The notes beneath the pieces are model-generated. The model saw only the letters and a program-made list of their open reading frames with translations. It had not been told where the DNA came from and searched no databases. From positions 1-64,000 of the forward strand of contig CAZFJL010000013.1 of the NCBI GenBank assembly GCA_964518905.1: a stretch of DNA of 64,000 bases. Reading direction: 5' to 3'. The DNA comes from RDYZ01 sp964518905. Lineage in GTDB: Bacteria > Cyanobacteriota > Cyanobacteriia > Cyanobacteriales > Geitlerinemataceae. Positions 41,132 to 49,866 of the stretch are shown here, piece by piece (the first letter of the stretch is position 1; each line of letters opens with the position of its first letter). The translations under genes and the position numbers were made by a program.

Positions 41132-42034
41132 ATGGCATCCCTTGAATCTCTACAACGTCAAATTCGTACTGCTGAAGAATTAAAGGCGATCGTCAATATG
41201 ATGAAAGTCCTCGCGGCGGTGAACATCAATCAATACGAACATGCCGTAACTTCCCTGTCCGAATATACCCGTACTATCAAAATGGGGTTGCACGTTGTTC
41301 TCAAATCTACCCATCTAAATAACAATCTTCCTAAAGTTGATCCACACTCACTTTTGACAAATTCTATCGGTCGGTGTGGTGTGTTGATCATTGGTTCTGA
41401 ACAAGGGATGTGTGGGCAGTTTAACGAACAGATTAGCCGCTATGCAATCGCTGAAATAGAAAAACTCCAAATCGCCCCCGAACAGTTAGCCATTTTTGTC
41501 ATTGGATCGCGAATTATTCCTCATTTAGAAAATGAAGATTATCAGATCGAGCAGAACTTTATGATGCCCAGTTCTTTGTCGGGAATCACGCCCATGGTGC
41601 AAGAAATGTTACTGCATATTGCCGCATGGCGTGATCACCAGAAAATTACAAAAATCATCTTGTTCTACAACAATTTACATTCCAATACAGCTTACAAACC
41701 ATCGCAGCATTTACTGTTACCGCTCGATCGCGCCTGGTTGCAACAAATCGAACAACAAAAATGGCGATCGCGAACTATCCCAATGTTTACGATGCCCAGT
41801 GATATTTTAATCTCTTCTCTGTTACGACAATATTTCTTTATCTCGCTCTATCGTGCTTTTGGTGAATCCCTTGCTAGTGAAAATGCTAGCCGTCTTACCT
41901 CAATGCAAGTTGCAGAAAAGAACATCGAAGAACGGCTCAATGAGTTTAAGGGTGAGTTTCGACAGAAGCGGCAATCGGCAATTACAGGTGAATTATTAGA
42001 AATAATTTCAGGCTTTGAGTTAAGTCAAGGCTAG
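41132..42034 (+). CDS. atpG: N-ATPase subunit gamma
   Basis: A 300-residue central-shaft subunit. The N-terminal helix ESLQRQIRTAEELKAIVNMMKVLAAVN and the C-terminal helix NASRLTSMQVAEKNIEERLNEFKGEF form the coiled-coil rotor; the Rossmann-like middle contains LIIGSEQGMCGQFN. It lacks the regulatory insertion carried by the cyanobacterial/chloroplast F-type gamma, as N-type gammas do. It is followed by a 72-base A+T-rich gap before atpD, the largest gap in the operon. In usual N-ATPase operons gamma is the last gene. Confidence 0.92.
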   Translation: MASLESLQRQIRTAEELKAIVNMMKVLAAVNINQYEHAVTSLSEYTRTIKMGLHVVLKSTHLNNNLPKVDPHSLLTNSIGRCGVLIIGSEQGMCGQFNEQISRYAIAEIEKLQIAPEQLAIFVIGSRIIPHLENEDYQIEQNFMMPSSLSGITPMVQEMLLHIAAWRDHQKITKIILFYNNLHSNTAYKPSQHLLLPLDRAWLQQIEQQKWRSRTIPMFTMPSDILISSLLRQYFFISLYRAFGESLASENASRLTSMQVAEKNIEERLNEFKGEFRQKRQSAITGELLEIISGFELSQG

Positions 42035-42106
42035 TCCCTCAAATATTTCAAAAGTCAAAAGTTTTAAAAGCTAAAAGTAAGAATTTATCTAAATAAATAT
42101 AATCAA

Positions 42107-43549
42107 ATGAATAACAATCAAAGTATTCAATCAAATCACCGCTCAAATCATTCCTCAGAGCAAAATATTGGTTCTGTTATTTCGGTGCGGAGCAGCATCG
42201 TTGATGTCCATTTCCCCAAACATTTGCCGGATCTCTATAACAGGTTAGAAACAGGAAAAAATGGAGAAATCGCGATCGAAGTTGTTTCGCATCTTAACGA
42301 ACAGGTTGCACGAGGCGTTGCCCTTGCACCCACATCAGGTTTAGCACGCGGCGAAGTGGTCATTGATACTCAGAAGCCCTTACAAGTCCCTGTTAGCGAG
42401 CAATTGTTAGGGAGAATGTTAAACCTATTTGGCGAGGCGATCGATGGCAAAGAACCCATTTCAGGTGGAGAATTGCGCTCCATTCATGCCACCCCGATCG
42501 CCATGGCCGAGCGCGTCACCAAAGACGATATCCTCAAAACTGGACTGAAAGCGATCGACCTGCTTGCTCCTTTAGAACGTGGCGGAAAAACGGGTTTACT
42601 CGGTGGTGCGGGTGTCGGCAAAACCGTACTCATTACCGAAATGATTCATAACATGGTCAAGGAATACCAAGGGGTGAGCTTGTTTTGTGGCATTGGTGAA
42701 CGCTGTCGAGAAGCCCTTGATCTGTATGAAGAGATGGACGCAACAGGGGTTCTTGATAATACAGTTTTAGTGTTTGGCCAGATGAATGAACCGCCTGGGG
42801 CGAGATTTCGGGTCGGTCATGCTGCTTTGACGATCGCCGAATATTTTCGCGATCACACCCAACAGGATGTCCTACTACTCATTGATAATATTTTTCGCTT
42901 TATCCAAGCAGGCGCCGAAGTATCGGGACTGATGGGACAGTTGCCTTCACGGGTCGGCTATCAACCCACTCTTGCCACGGAACTCGCCGAGCTAGAAGAG
43001 CGAATTTGTAACACTTCCTCCGGTGCAATTACGTCCATTCAAGCGATTTATGTTCCTGCCGATGACTTCACCGATCCTTCCGCAGTCCATGTTTTCGCCC
43101 ATTTATCCGCTTCCATTGTATTATCACGAAAACGAGCCAGCGAAGGATTTTATCCCGCCGTCGATTTGTTGCAATCTAACTCCAAAATGTTAATGCCGCA
43201 TATCGTTGGCGATCGCCATTATCGAGTTGCCCAAGCTGTCCGCCAAACCATTGCTAACTATGAAGAACTAAAAGATATTATTGCCATGTTGGGGTTAGAA
43301 GAACTATCCCCCAGTGATCGCAAAGTCGTTTATCGAGCGCGACGTTTAGAGCGTTTTCTCACCCAGCCCTTTTTCTCAACCACGCAATTTACGGGCTTGG
43401 CGGGCAAAGTTGTGAAACTAGAAGATACGATCGCTGGTTGCGATCGTATTCTTAATGACGAGTTTTCCGATACGCCAGAAAAATCGCTCTACATGATTGG
43501 CACAATTGACGAAGTGGTAAAACTGGATAAGGAGAGCAAAAAATCATGA
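42107..43549 (+). CDS. atpD: N-ATPase catalytic subunit beta
   Basis: The protein has 480 residues. Walker A GGAGVGKT is at 166-173, preceded by ETGLKAIDLLAPLERGGKTGL-type sequence. The catalytic Glu lies in FCGIGERCREALDLYEEM; Walker B is in DVLLLIDNIFRF, and the segment VYVPADDFTDPS completes the site. The DELSEED-like lever reads MLGLEELSPSDRK, less acidic than the E. coli loop. No Shine-Dalgarno was seen before ATG 42107. It overlaps atpC by 4 bases. In the usual operon it is the first gene; here it is seventh. Confidence 0.95.
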   Translation: MNNNQSIQSNHRSNHSSEQNIGSVISVRSSIVDVHFPKHLPDLYNRLETGKNGEIAIEVVSHLNEQVARGVALAPTSGLARGEVVIDTQKPLQVPVSEQLLGRMLNLFGEAIDGKEPISGGELRSIHATPIAMAERVTKDDILKTGLKAIDLLAPLERGGKTGLLGGAGVGKTVLITEMIHNMVKEYQGVSLFCGIGERCREALDLYEEMDATGVLDNTVLVFGQMNEPPGARFRVGHAALTIAEYFRDHTQQDVLLLIDNIFRFIQAGAEVSGLMGQLPSRVGYQPTLATELAELEERICNTSSGAITSIQAIYVPADDFTDPSAVHVFAHLSASIVLSRKRASEGFYPAVDLLQSNSKMLMPHIVGDRHYRVAQAVRQTIANYEELKDIIAMLGLEELSPSDRKVVYRARRLERFLTQPFFSTTQFTGLAGKVVKLEDTIAGCDRILNDEFSDTPEKSLYMIGTIDEVVKLDKESKKS

Positions 43550-43956
43550 ACTCCCCAACTTCAGTCATGCATCTCCAAGTGGTTTTGCCCACCAAAATTT
43601 TGCTGGAACTCGATGTGCTGAAAGTAAATGCCGAAGCTGAAAATGGAATGTTTTGCTTATTGCCGCATCATTTAGATTTTGTCGCGACCCTTGCACCAAG
43701 TTTACTCTCTGTGATCTCATCTGAAGACGAAGAAACATTTTTAGCGATCGATCAAGGAATTTTAGTCAAACAGGGCGATCGCGTCATCGTCGCGACTCAA
43801 CATGCTGTCCAAGATGGTGATTTGGGAATGTTGAAACAGACCATTGAGCAACAGTTTCACTTAATTGATGAACGCGAAAAAATAGCTCGTTCAGTTCTAG
43901 CCAAATTGGAAATAAGTACAATTAAAGGCTTTATCGAGTTAGGTGAATCGATATGA
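43546..43956 (+). CDS. atpC: N-ATPase subunit epsilon
   Basis: A 136-residue epsilon-type subunit: an N-terminal beta sandwich (MHLQVVLPTKILLELDVLKVNAE, GMFCLLPHHLDFVATLAPS) and a short C-terminal helical hairpin. It couples gamma to the c ring. The ATGA overlap with atpD at the start and another with atpQ at the end show tight translational coupling of D-C-Q. That trio is conserved in other N-ATPase operons, though normally at the front. Confidence 0.9.
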   Translation: MNSPTSVMHLQVVLPTKILLELDVLKVNAEAENGMFCLLPHHLDFVATLAPSLLSVISSEDEETFLAIDQGILVKQGDRVIVATQHAVQDGDLGMLKQTIEQQFHLIDEREKIARSVLAKLEISTIKGFIELGESI

Positions 43957-44339
43957 ATAACCCTGATCCGAAATCTCATGAAATGCAATCTGAAGTGCGA
44001 TCACCGACCTCAGACTTTAGCAAGGCGATCGGTCGTAAAGAACAGCGCAAAATCCATGCGCTTGAAACGGAGCCTTACGGTGGAGTTTGGTTTGGTTTGG
44101 GCTTTACAGGTTTAGTCGGTTGGTCAACTGTTGCGCCGACTATGCTAGGAATGGCACTAGGTATCTGGATTGATCGCCAGTTTCCCAGTCAGTTCTCATG
44201 GACATTATCCCTGATGTTGGCAGGGTTAACCCTGGGTTGCTTTGTTGCCTGGGAATGGGTTACACGGGAACAGGAACGCATCGCAAAATCACAACGTCCC
44301 GATGATGATTCGCCAGTCTCAGAAGATCCTCCAAATTAG
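43953..44339 (+). CDS. atpQ: N-ATPase accessory membrane protein AtpQ (AtpI-like)
   Basis: The protein has 128 residues. A polar, charged N-terminal 55 residues are followed by two membrane helices (VWFGLGFTGLVGWSTVAPTMLGMALGIWIDR and SLMLAGLTLGCFVAWEWV). This is the pattern of the ATPase gene-1/AtpI-like family called AtpQ in N-ATPase operons; relatives help assemble the c ring or carry Mg2+. It is the last gene of the operon and overlaps atpC by 4 bases. A terminator follows within 20 bases. Confidence 0.85.
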   Translation: MNNPDPKSHEMQSEVRSPTSDFSKAIGRKEQRKIHALETEPYGGVWFGLGFTGLVGWSTVAPTMLGMALGIWIDRQFPSQFSWTLSLMLAGLTLGCFVAWEWVTREQERIAKSQRPDDDSPVSEDPPN

Positions 44340-44353
44340 GAGAAGAGAGTATT

Positions 44354-44378
44354 GGCGGCGCTTTGTGCTGCCTTTTTT
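44354..44378 (+). terminator. Terminator of the N-ATPase operon
   Basis: GGCGGC (44354-44359) pairs with GCTGCC (44367-44372) with one G-U pair, followed directly by six T residues. It lies 15 bases after the atpQ stop. Confidence 0.65.
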
Positions 44379-44512
44379 CTGTTTTTAGCAATAGTTTATC
44401 TTTTGCGATCAACCCTATATCCTGTATATTGTGAGACCTCTTTTCAATCACAGTGCGAATTTATCTACAGTTCCTTGTACAGTAATAAAAACTAGAATTT
44501 AAAGTTATAAAA

Positions 44513-46069
44513 ATGATTGAATCAGGACTAAAAGATGTTGCAATAGCCGAAAATTTAAAGCAATTCTTGCTAGTGCTTTTGGTTTCTTTAAGTGTAGCAA
44601 CTTTGCCGCAAGTTTTTAGTTGGTTTCGCCGAATCCCCTATACATTATTGTTAGTGATTGTCGGACTAGCACTAGCTTTCGCAGACGTGCGATTAATTAA
44701 TCTTTCTCCCCAATTAATTCTATTAATTTTCTTACCTCCTTTACTATTTGAAGCTGCTTGGAATTTGAACTGGTCAAGGTTAAAGCAGGACTTAGTTCCC
44801 ATTAGTCTCTACGCCGTTTTTGGGGTAGTCATTGCGATCACGGGAATTGCAATCAGCCTTAATCAATTTGCCCAGATTGCTTTGCCAACAGCCTTACTTA
44901 TTGGTGCTAGTCTATCAGCGACCGACCCTGTATCCGTGACGGCGCTATTTCGAGAGTTAGGGGTAGGCAAGCGCCTAACGACCTTGATGGAAGGCGAAAG
45001 CTTGTTTAATGATGGTATGGCTGTAGTTGCCTTTGGCTTTTTAATTGCCTTTTCTCAAGGAACTGCCAACTTGACATTTCAAGCTGTCATCACTCAATTT
45101 TTACTAGTTGTAGGGATTGGGCTGGGAACTGGGGGCTTGATTGGCTTTGGTGTTTCCTATTTGACCCAGCGTTTTGATCTTCCGTTAGTAGAGCAGTCTC
45201 TAACTCTGGTGGTCGCTTATGGAACTTACTTGATTACAGAAGAATTGGGCGGCTCCGGCGTAATTGCAGTAGTTCTTACAGGGTTAATTTTAGGGAATTT
45301 TGGTTCTCTAATTGGCATGAATCCTCGTACCAGAGTTATTGTCAGTGAGTTTTGGGAGTTCTTAGCCTTTTTCGTGAATTCTATTGTTTTCCTCTTAATT
45401 GGCGATCAGATTCGCTTTGAAATTTTAGGCGAAAATATTAACGCGATCGCCGTGACCATTGCCGCAGTAATCGGCACAAGAGCGATCGCTATTTATGGTT
45501 TAGGTGGACTGAGCAATTACTTCGCGAAGTCAGACATTCCCGTCGCCGATCAAACAATACTTTGGTGGGGAGGTCTGCGGGGCGCAGTTTCCATCGCCCT
45601 AGCATTGAGCGTGCCTGAAAGCTTTGAGGGGCGAGAATTGGTGATTGCGGCAGTCTTTGGGACGGTGCTATTTACCTTGCTCGCTCAAGGATTGACCATT
45701 CAGCCTGTCCTGCAAAAGCTGAACCTACTTCAAGCGCAACCGATGCGTCAAAGATATCTAGAAATTATGGCGCGTCAAGCTGCTCTCAATCGAGTTTTAC
45801 AACGATTGACCGAAATAGAACAACATCCCAGTGTTGGGACTGAGTTCTATAACTATCAAGTGTCTTTAGTTAAAGATGGATTAAGCCAACTACAAGAAGA
45901 AATCGTTCAGCTTCAAAATGAATATCCCGATTTAATTACCTTTATTACCGACCAATTACGCGAAGAACTATTAGCGATCGAGGCTGACACCTATGCCGAG
46001 TTCGTGCGCACAGGTCGATTAAATCAAGAACTCTCTCTCTTCTTAGATGATGAAACAGCTAAGTCTTAA
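44513..46069 (+). CDS. CPA1-family Na+/H+ antiporter (NhaP type)
   Basis: A 518-residue protein with about 12 membrane helices and a cytoplasmic tail of about 110 residues. Family signatures are GASLSATDPVSVTALFRELG and the ion-binding MEGESLFNDGMAVVAFG with its Asn-Asp pair, then WWGGLRGAVSIALALSVPE. It should exchange Na+ (or K+) for H+ across the membrane. It lies 170 bases after the N-ATPase operon on the same strand; the intervening terminator suggests its own promoter. The neighbourhood fits a joint role in salt or pH homeostasis. Its A+T-rich base use is like that of the ATPase genes. Confidence 0.92.
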   Translation: MIESGLKDVAIAENLKQFLLVLLVSLSVATLPQVFSWFRRIPYTLLLVIVGLALAFADVRLINLSPQLILLIFLPPLLFEAAWNLNWSRLKQDLVPISLYAVFGVVIAITGIAISLNQFAQIALPTALLIGASLSATDPVSVTALFRELGVGKRLTTLMEGESLFNDGMAVVAFGFLIAFSQGTANLTFQAVITQFLLVVGIGLGTGGLIGFGVSYLTQRFDLPLVEQSLTLVVAYGTYLITEELGGSGVIAVVLTGLILGNFGSLIGMNPRTRVIVSEFWEFLAFFVNSIVFLLIGDQIRFEILGENINAIAVTIAAVIGTRAIAIYGLGGLSNYFAKSDIPVADQTILWWGGLRGAVSIALALSVPESFEGRELVIAAVFGTVLFTLLAQGLTIQPVLQKLNLLQAQPMRQRYLEIMARQAALNRVLQRLTEIEQHPSVGTEFYNYQVSLVKDGLSQLQEEIVQLQNEYPDLITFITDQLREELLAIEADTYAEFVRTGRLNQELSLFLDDETAKS

Positions 46070-46098
46070 TTTTTTATCGTAAATGGGGAGAAAAAGAC

Positions 46099-46196
46099 TA
46101 TAGCGGTTTTAGCAATCATGAGTGACACTCACACAGGCTGAAATCCTTGTCTGTTCGTGATTTTAGGTGTATCGTACAGAAAGTAAAATAGCTATA
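46099..46196. mobile_element. Short palindromic element with TATAGC ends
   Basis: TATAGCGGTTTT and AAAATAGCTATA form imperfect inverted ends of a 98-bp non-coding stretch between the antiporter and desaturase genes. The ends share the TATAGC tip with family A elements, but the body differs. Confidence 0.5.
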
Positions 46197-46366
46197 TTGA
46201 TACAGCATAACTATTCGTCAATTCCGACTTCGAGCCATAATTAAACCATTCCAGAGAAAAAAGGGATAGGCAGATCTTTCGTAATAGAAGTGACATATAT
46301 CACCGTACATTTACGAGATAATCCAAAGGCATACTTTACAGACTTCGTGTACCGCGAATATTAGTC

Positions 46367-47335
46367 ATGTCTTTGAGTGATATCAAAACGGGTCACAGCC
46401 GAGGAACGAAAGCGACTCAAATCCTTTCTGCTCAAGAGCTGGGCGTTTTTAACGAGAAATCTAATCTCAAAGGTTTTTTGCAGTTGGCGGCGCATCTTGC
46501 GGTGATGGCGGTTAGTGGCTATGTGTGGGCGGTGAGTCTGCCTCAGTTCGCCGATCGCCTATACATTGCGTTGCCAGCACTGGTGATCTACGGCTTTAGT
46601 TTCGCAATTATGTTTGCACCGCTGCATGAATGCTCTCACCGGACAGCTTTTGCGAATAATCAAATTAATGATGCGGTGGCTTGGCTGGCGGGACTTTTTT
46701 CGTTTTATAACAGCACGTTTTACCGGCTCTATCACAAGTGGCATCACCGCTACACGCAGCTTCCCGATAAAGACCCAGAACTGAGCGATCGCAAACCGAC
46801 AAATCTTCGTGAATATCTGATTGAACTAAGCGGAATGACTTGGTGGCTTGGTAAATTTCGCGGGCATTTTCGGGCGGCAACTGGCAACTTAGATGACTGT
46901 CCGTTTATTCCTAAAGGCTCTCGCACCGCAGTGATTCGCTCGACTCGGTTACAACTCTTGGTCTATGGGATGGCGATCGGTATTTCGGTTTATGCTCAAG
47001 AGCCTTGGTTTTTGTTGTATTGGATGTTGCCCCTTGTCGTAGGTCAGCCTTTGTTACGCCTGATTATGTTGGCAGAGCATACCGATCGTCCGAATACTGA
47101 CAACATGCTCACCAATACCCGCACGACTCTAACCCTTGCGCCGCTGCGTTTCATGCTGTGGAATATGTCCTTCCATGCTGAACATCATCTCTATGCTTCC
47201 ATTCCTTTTCATCGGCTAGCCGCCGCCCATGAAAAATTGGGTTCGCATTTTGATTGTGTGGAAAATGGCTACCTCCAGGTTCATCGCAAAATTGTTGCGA
47301 ATTTCGGTGAAAATCCTAAAAAATCAGCGGCATGA
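46367..47335 (+). CDS. Membrane fatty-acid desaturase/hydroxylase family protein
   Basis: The protein has 322 residues. All three histidine boxes of the membrane di-iron desaturases are present: His87-x3-His91 in HECSH, His123-x2-His126-His127 in HKWHH and His270-x2-His273-His274 in HAEHH. Three to four hydrophobic stretches surround them. The family includes acyl-lipid desaturases, hydroxylases and carotenoid ketolases. It is not one of the cyanobacterial DesA/B/C sequences I would recognise. Its stop overlaps the next start (ATGA), and glnT follows 56 bases after that, so desaturase, hydrolase and amide ligase form one operon. The substrate is probably unusual. Confidence 0.85.
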   Translation: MSLSDIKTGHSRGTKATQILSAQELGVFNEKSNLKGFLQLAAHLAVMAVSGYVWAVSLPQFADRLYIALPALVIYGFSFAIMFAPLHECSHRTAFANNQINDAVAWLAGLFSFYNSTFYRLYHKWHHRYTQLPDKDPELSDRKPTNLREYLIELSGMTWWLGKFRGHFRAATGNLDDCPFIPKGSRTAVIRSTRLQLLVYGMAIGISVYAQEPWFLLYWMLPLVVGQPLLRLIMLAEHTDRPNTDNMLTNTRTTLTLAPLRFMLWNMSFHAEHHLYASIPFHRLAAAHEKLGSHFDCVENGYLQVHRKIVANFGENPKKSAA

Positions 47336-48336
47336 AGACGTTCTCGATCGAAAAATTTGAGCTGCAATGTGGTGCGGTTTTGCCTGAAGCTCAACTGGTG
47401 TATCAAACCTATGGAGAATTACGGAACGATCGCCAAAATGTAATCCTCTATCCCACCTCCTACGGCGCACAACACACCGATATTGAATGGTTGATTCGCG
47501 CTGATGGCATCCTCGATCCAACTCAATGGTTCATCATTATTCCCAATATGTTTGGCAATGGGCTGTCGAGTTCTCCGAGTAATTGTGAGGCTTGCGGGTT
47601 AGCGGAACAGGGTTTTTGGTTTACCCATCTGGATAACGTCACCGCTCAGGAAAAATTATTGCGCGAAGTGTTTGGAATTGAGCAACTCGCCCTCGTTTAC
47701 GGTTGGTCGATGGGAGCGCAACAGGCGTATCACTGGGGGGCAATGTATGGCGATCGTGTCGAACGAATTGCGGCGATTTGTGGGACGGCGAAAACCACGG
47801 AACATAATCGTATTTTTCTCGAAAGTTTGCGGTTTGCTCTAACGAGTGATCCCACATGGAATGGTCGTGAATTTGAAGGAATTCCCGATCGTGGCTTCCG
47901 GACGTTCGCCAGAATCTACGCGAGTTGGGCGGCATCCCAAGCCTATTATCGCGAGGGTTTGTACTACCAGTTTGGCTATGAATCTCTAGACGATTATCTG
48001 GTGCGCGGCTGGGAAGCGGGCTACCGCAAGCGCGATCCGCGTAATTTAATGGCAATGATTGATACTTGGCTGTGCTGCGATGTGAGTGATAATCCCATGT
48101 ATCAAAACGACTATGCCCTTGCGCTGCAAGCGATTCAAGCCAAAACCTTGGTGATGCCCAGCACAACCGATCTCTATTTCACGCCTGAGGACTGTGCGCG
48201 GGAGGCCGCAATGATTCCCCAGGCTGAATATCGCCCAATTCCTTCGATTTGGGGACATCGTGCGGGCAATCCTTACCAAAATCCAGAGGATGAACAATTC
48301 ATTCGCCAAGCGGTCAAGGAACTTCTCGAACCCTAA
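47332..48336 (+). CDS. Alpha/beta hydrolase, homoserine O-acetyltransferase (MetX)-like
   Basis: A 334-residue alpha/beta-hydrolase-fold protein. The nucleophile elbow is GWSMGAQQAYHWG with Ser126; the acid is probably the Asp in PSTTDLYFTPED and the base the His in IWGHRAGNP. The N-terminal PEAQLVYQTYGEL and the NMFGNGLSSSPSN region are typical of the MetX-like branch. It lacks the conserved MetX substrate loop as far as I can judge. Hydrolysis or acyl transfer to an alcohol or amine is possible. It overlaps the desaturase gene by 4 bases and lies directly before glnT. Confidence 0.8.
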   Translation: MKTFSIEKFELQCGAVLPEAQLVYQTYGELRNDRQNVILYPTSYGAQHTDIEWLIRADGILDPTQWFIIIPNMFGNGLSSSPSNCEACGLAEQGFWFTHLDNVTAQEKLLREVFGIEQLALVYGWSMGAQQAYHWGAMYGDRVERIAAICGTAKTTEHNRIFLESLRFALTSDPTWNGREFEGIPDRGFRTFARIYASWAASQAYYREGLYYQFGYESLDDYLVRGWEAGYRKRDPRNLMAMIDTWLCCDVSDNPMYQNDYALALQAIQAKTLVMPSTTDLYFTPEDCAREAAMIPQAEYRPIPSIWGHRAGNPYQNPEDEQFIRQAVKELLEP

Positions 48337-48392
48337 GCACTCAAGACCAAGAGAAATTCCCATTTTTAATCAAGTTTCAATCACTCAAAATT

Positions 48393-49700
48393 ATGACCCA
48401 GCTCCTATCAGAAATCGCCCGCGAAAAAAATCTTCGCTACTTTTTGATTTCGTTTACTGATCTATTCGGTGTTCAACGGGCGAAGTTAGTCCCGACGGCG
48501 GCGATCGATGGTATGGCAGCAGATGGCGCGGGGTTTGCGGGGTTTGCGGCTTGGTTGGATATGACCCCCGCCGATCCTGATATTTTTGCGATTCCCGACG
48601 TTAACAGTCTTTTTCCTTTGCCTTGGCAGCCGGAAATTGGCTGGATGCCTGCTGATCTATATATGAATGGGGAACCCGTCGCCCAAGCGCCGCGCCATGT
48701 GCTGAAACAAACGCTTCGTCAGGCGGAATCTCTGGGTTATCGGGTCAAAACTGGGGTGGAATGCGAGTATTTTCTGCTGTCGGCGGCGGGTGATGACATT
48801 TCCGATCCTGGCGATCGGGCGAGCAAACCCTGTTATGACCAACAAGCTTTGATGCGCCGCTTCGATATCATTGCGGAAATTTGCGATGCGATGCTGGCGA
48901 TGGGTTGGGGAGCCTATCAGAACGATCACGAAGATGCCAACGGTCAGTTTGAAATGAACTGGATGTATGCGGATGCGTTGGTGACGGCCGATCGCCATGC
49001 GTTTTTCAAATATATGGTGAAGGCGATCGCTGAAAAGCATGGATTCCGCGCGACGTTTATGCCGAAGCCTTTTCCGCATTTGACCGGGAATGGGTGTCAT
49101 ACCCATCTTTCGGTGTGGAATTTGGCGGGCAATACGAATCTTTTTGATGATTCCGTCGGAGAACTGGGACTATCCCGCCTTGCCTATCAATTTATTGGTG
49201 GTGTTCTGCATTCTGCGGAGGCGCTCTGTGCTTTGACAAATCCGACGGTGAATTCCTACAAACGGATCAATGCTCCGGTCACAAGTTCTGGCGCGACGTG
49301 GTCGCCGAATACGATTAGCTATACGGGCAATAATCGCACCCACATGATTCGCATTCCGGAGGCGGGTCGGTTTGAGTTTCGTCTGGCGGATGGCTCGGCA
49401 AATCCCTATCTGTTGCCTGCGGCGTTGATTGCGAGCGGTTTGGATGGTGTTACGCAGAAGCGCGATCCGGGGCCACGTTATGACAACAATGCTTATACTG
49501 ATCCGCTGCCTTTGGATGCGGTGAAACGTTTGCCGACGAATTTGTTGGATGCGCTGCGATGTTTGCAGGGGAATACGGTTTTGTCTGGGTCTTTGGGTGG
49601 TGAGTTTGTACGGTCTTATATCAAGTTAAAACAACGGCAATGGGATGATTATTCGGCGCATATTAGTGCTTGGGAAACAGAGAATACTTTGAATTGTTAA
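48393..49700 (+). CDS. glnT: GlnT-type glutamine synthetase / gamma-glutamyl amide ligase
   Basis: A 435-residue member of the glutamine-synthetase superfamily. The beta-grasp N domain starts FLISFTDLFGVQRAKLVP. The catalytic domain has the metal ligands in GVECEYFLLS, the EDANGQFEMNW strand, the ATP/His block FMPKPFPHLTGNGCHTHLSVW, and the NRTHMIRIPEAGRFEFRLADGSANPYL segment. Length and motifs fit GlnT and the related gamma-glutamylmethylamide synthetase GmaS rather than GlnA (about 470) or GlnN (about 720). It joins glutamate to ammonia or to an amine using ATP. No NtcA-type GTA-N8-TAC site was found upstream of this operon. Confidence 0.87.
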   Translation: MTQLLSEIAREKNLRYFLISFTDLFGVQRAKLVPTAAIDGMAADGAGFAGFAAWLDMTPADPDIFAIPDVNSLFPLPWQPEIGWMPADLYMNGEPVAQAPRHVLKQTLRQAESLGYRVKTGVECEYFLLSAAGDDISDPGDRASKPCYDQQALMRRFDIIAEICDAMLAMGWGAYQNDHEDANGQFEMNWMYADALVTADRHAFFKYMVKAIAEKHGFRATFMPKPFPHLTGNGCHTHLSVWNLAGNTNLFDDSVGELGLSRLAYQFIGGVLHSAEALCALTNPTVNSYKRINAPVTSSGATWSPNTISYTGNNRTHMIRIPEAGRFEFRLADGSANPYLLPAALIASGLDGVTQKRDPGPRYDNNAYTDPLPLDAVKRLPTNLLDALRCLQGNTVLSGSLGGEFVRSYIKLKQRQWDDYSAHISAWETENTLNC

Positions 49701-49707
49701 AAGAAAT

Positions 49708-49866
49708 TCACTTGATGATAGCCCCTAGTGATGACACCCTCATGGGACTTAGTTGAGCGATAGCAATACGCAGAAGTCGGACTTCTGAATGAGCCGTCGC
49801 CGTTCCAAATTTCAGGACGATGCGAGAAGTCGGACTTCTAACCCCCCTTGCGTAAGTCTTGCCCTA
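49708..49866. repeat. Remnant repeats after glnT
   Basis: TTGATGATAGCCCCTAG at 49711-49727 is a one-mismatch copy of the right end of the MITE at 18583-18712. Immediately after it, about 49745-49866, is a diverged copy of the palindromic element found upstream of surE. It has two AGAAGTCGGACTTCT palindromes and a GTAAGTC end. Confidence 0.6.

Noticed and set aside
37414..44339. Housekeeping F-type ATP synthase
   Set aside because: AtpR and AtpQ, the lack of a separate delta gene, a long b subunit and two-glutamate c identify the alternative N-type. Cyanobacterial F-type operons also have b' and delta genes.
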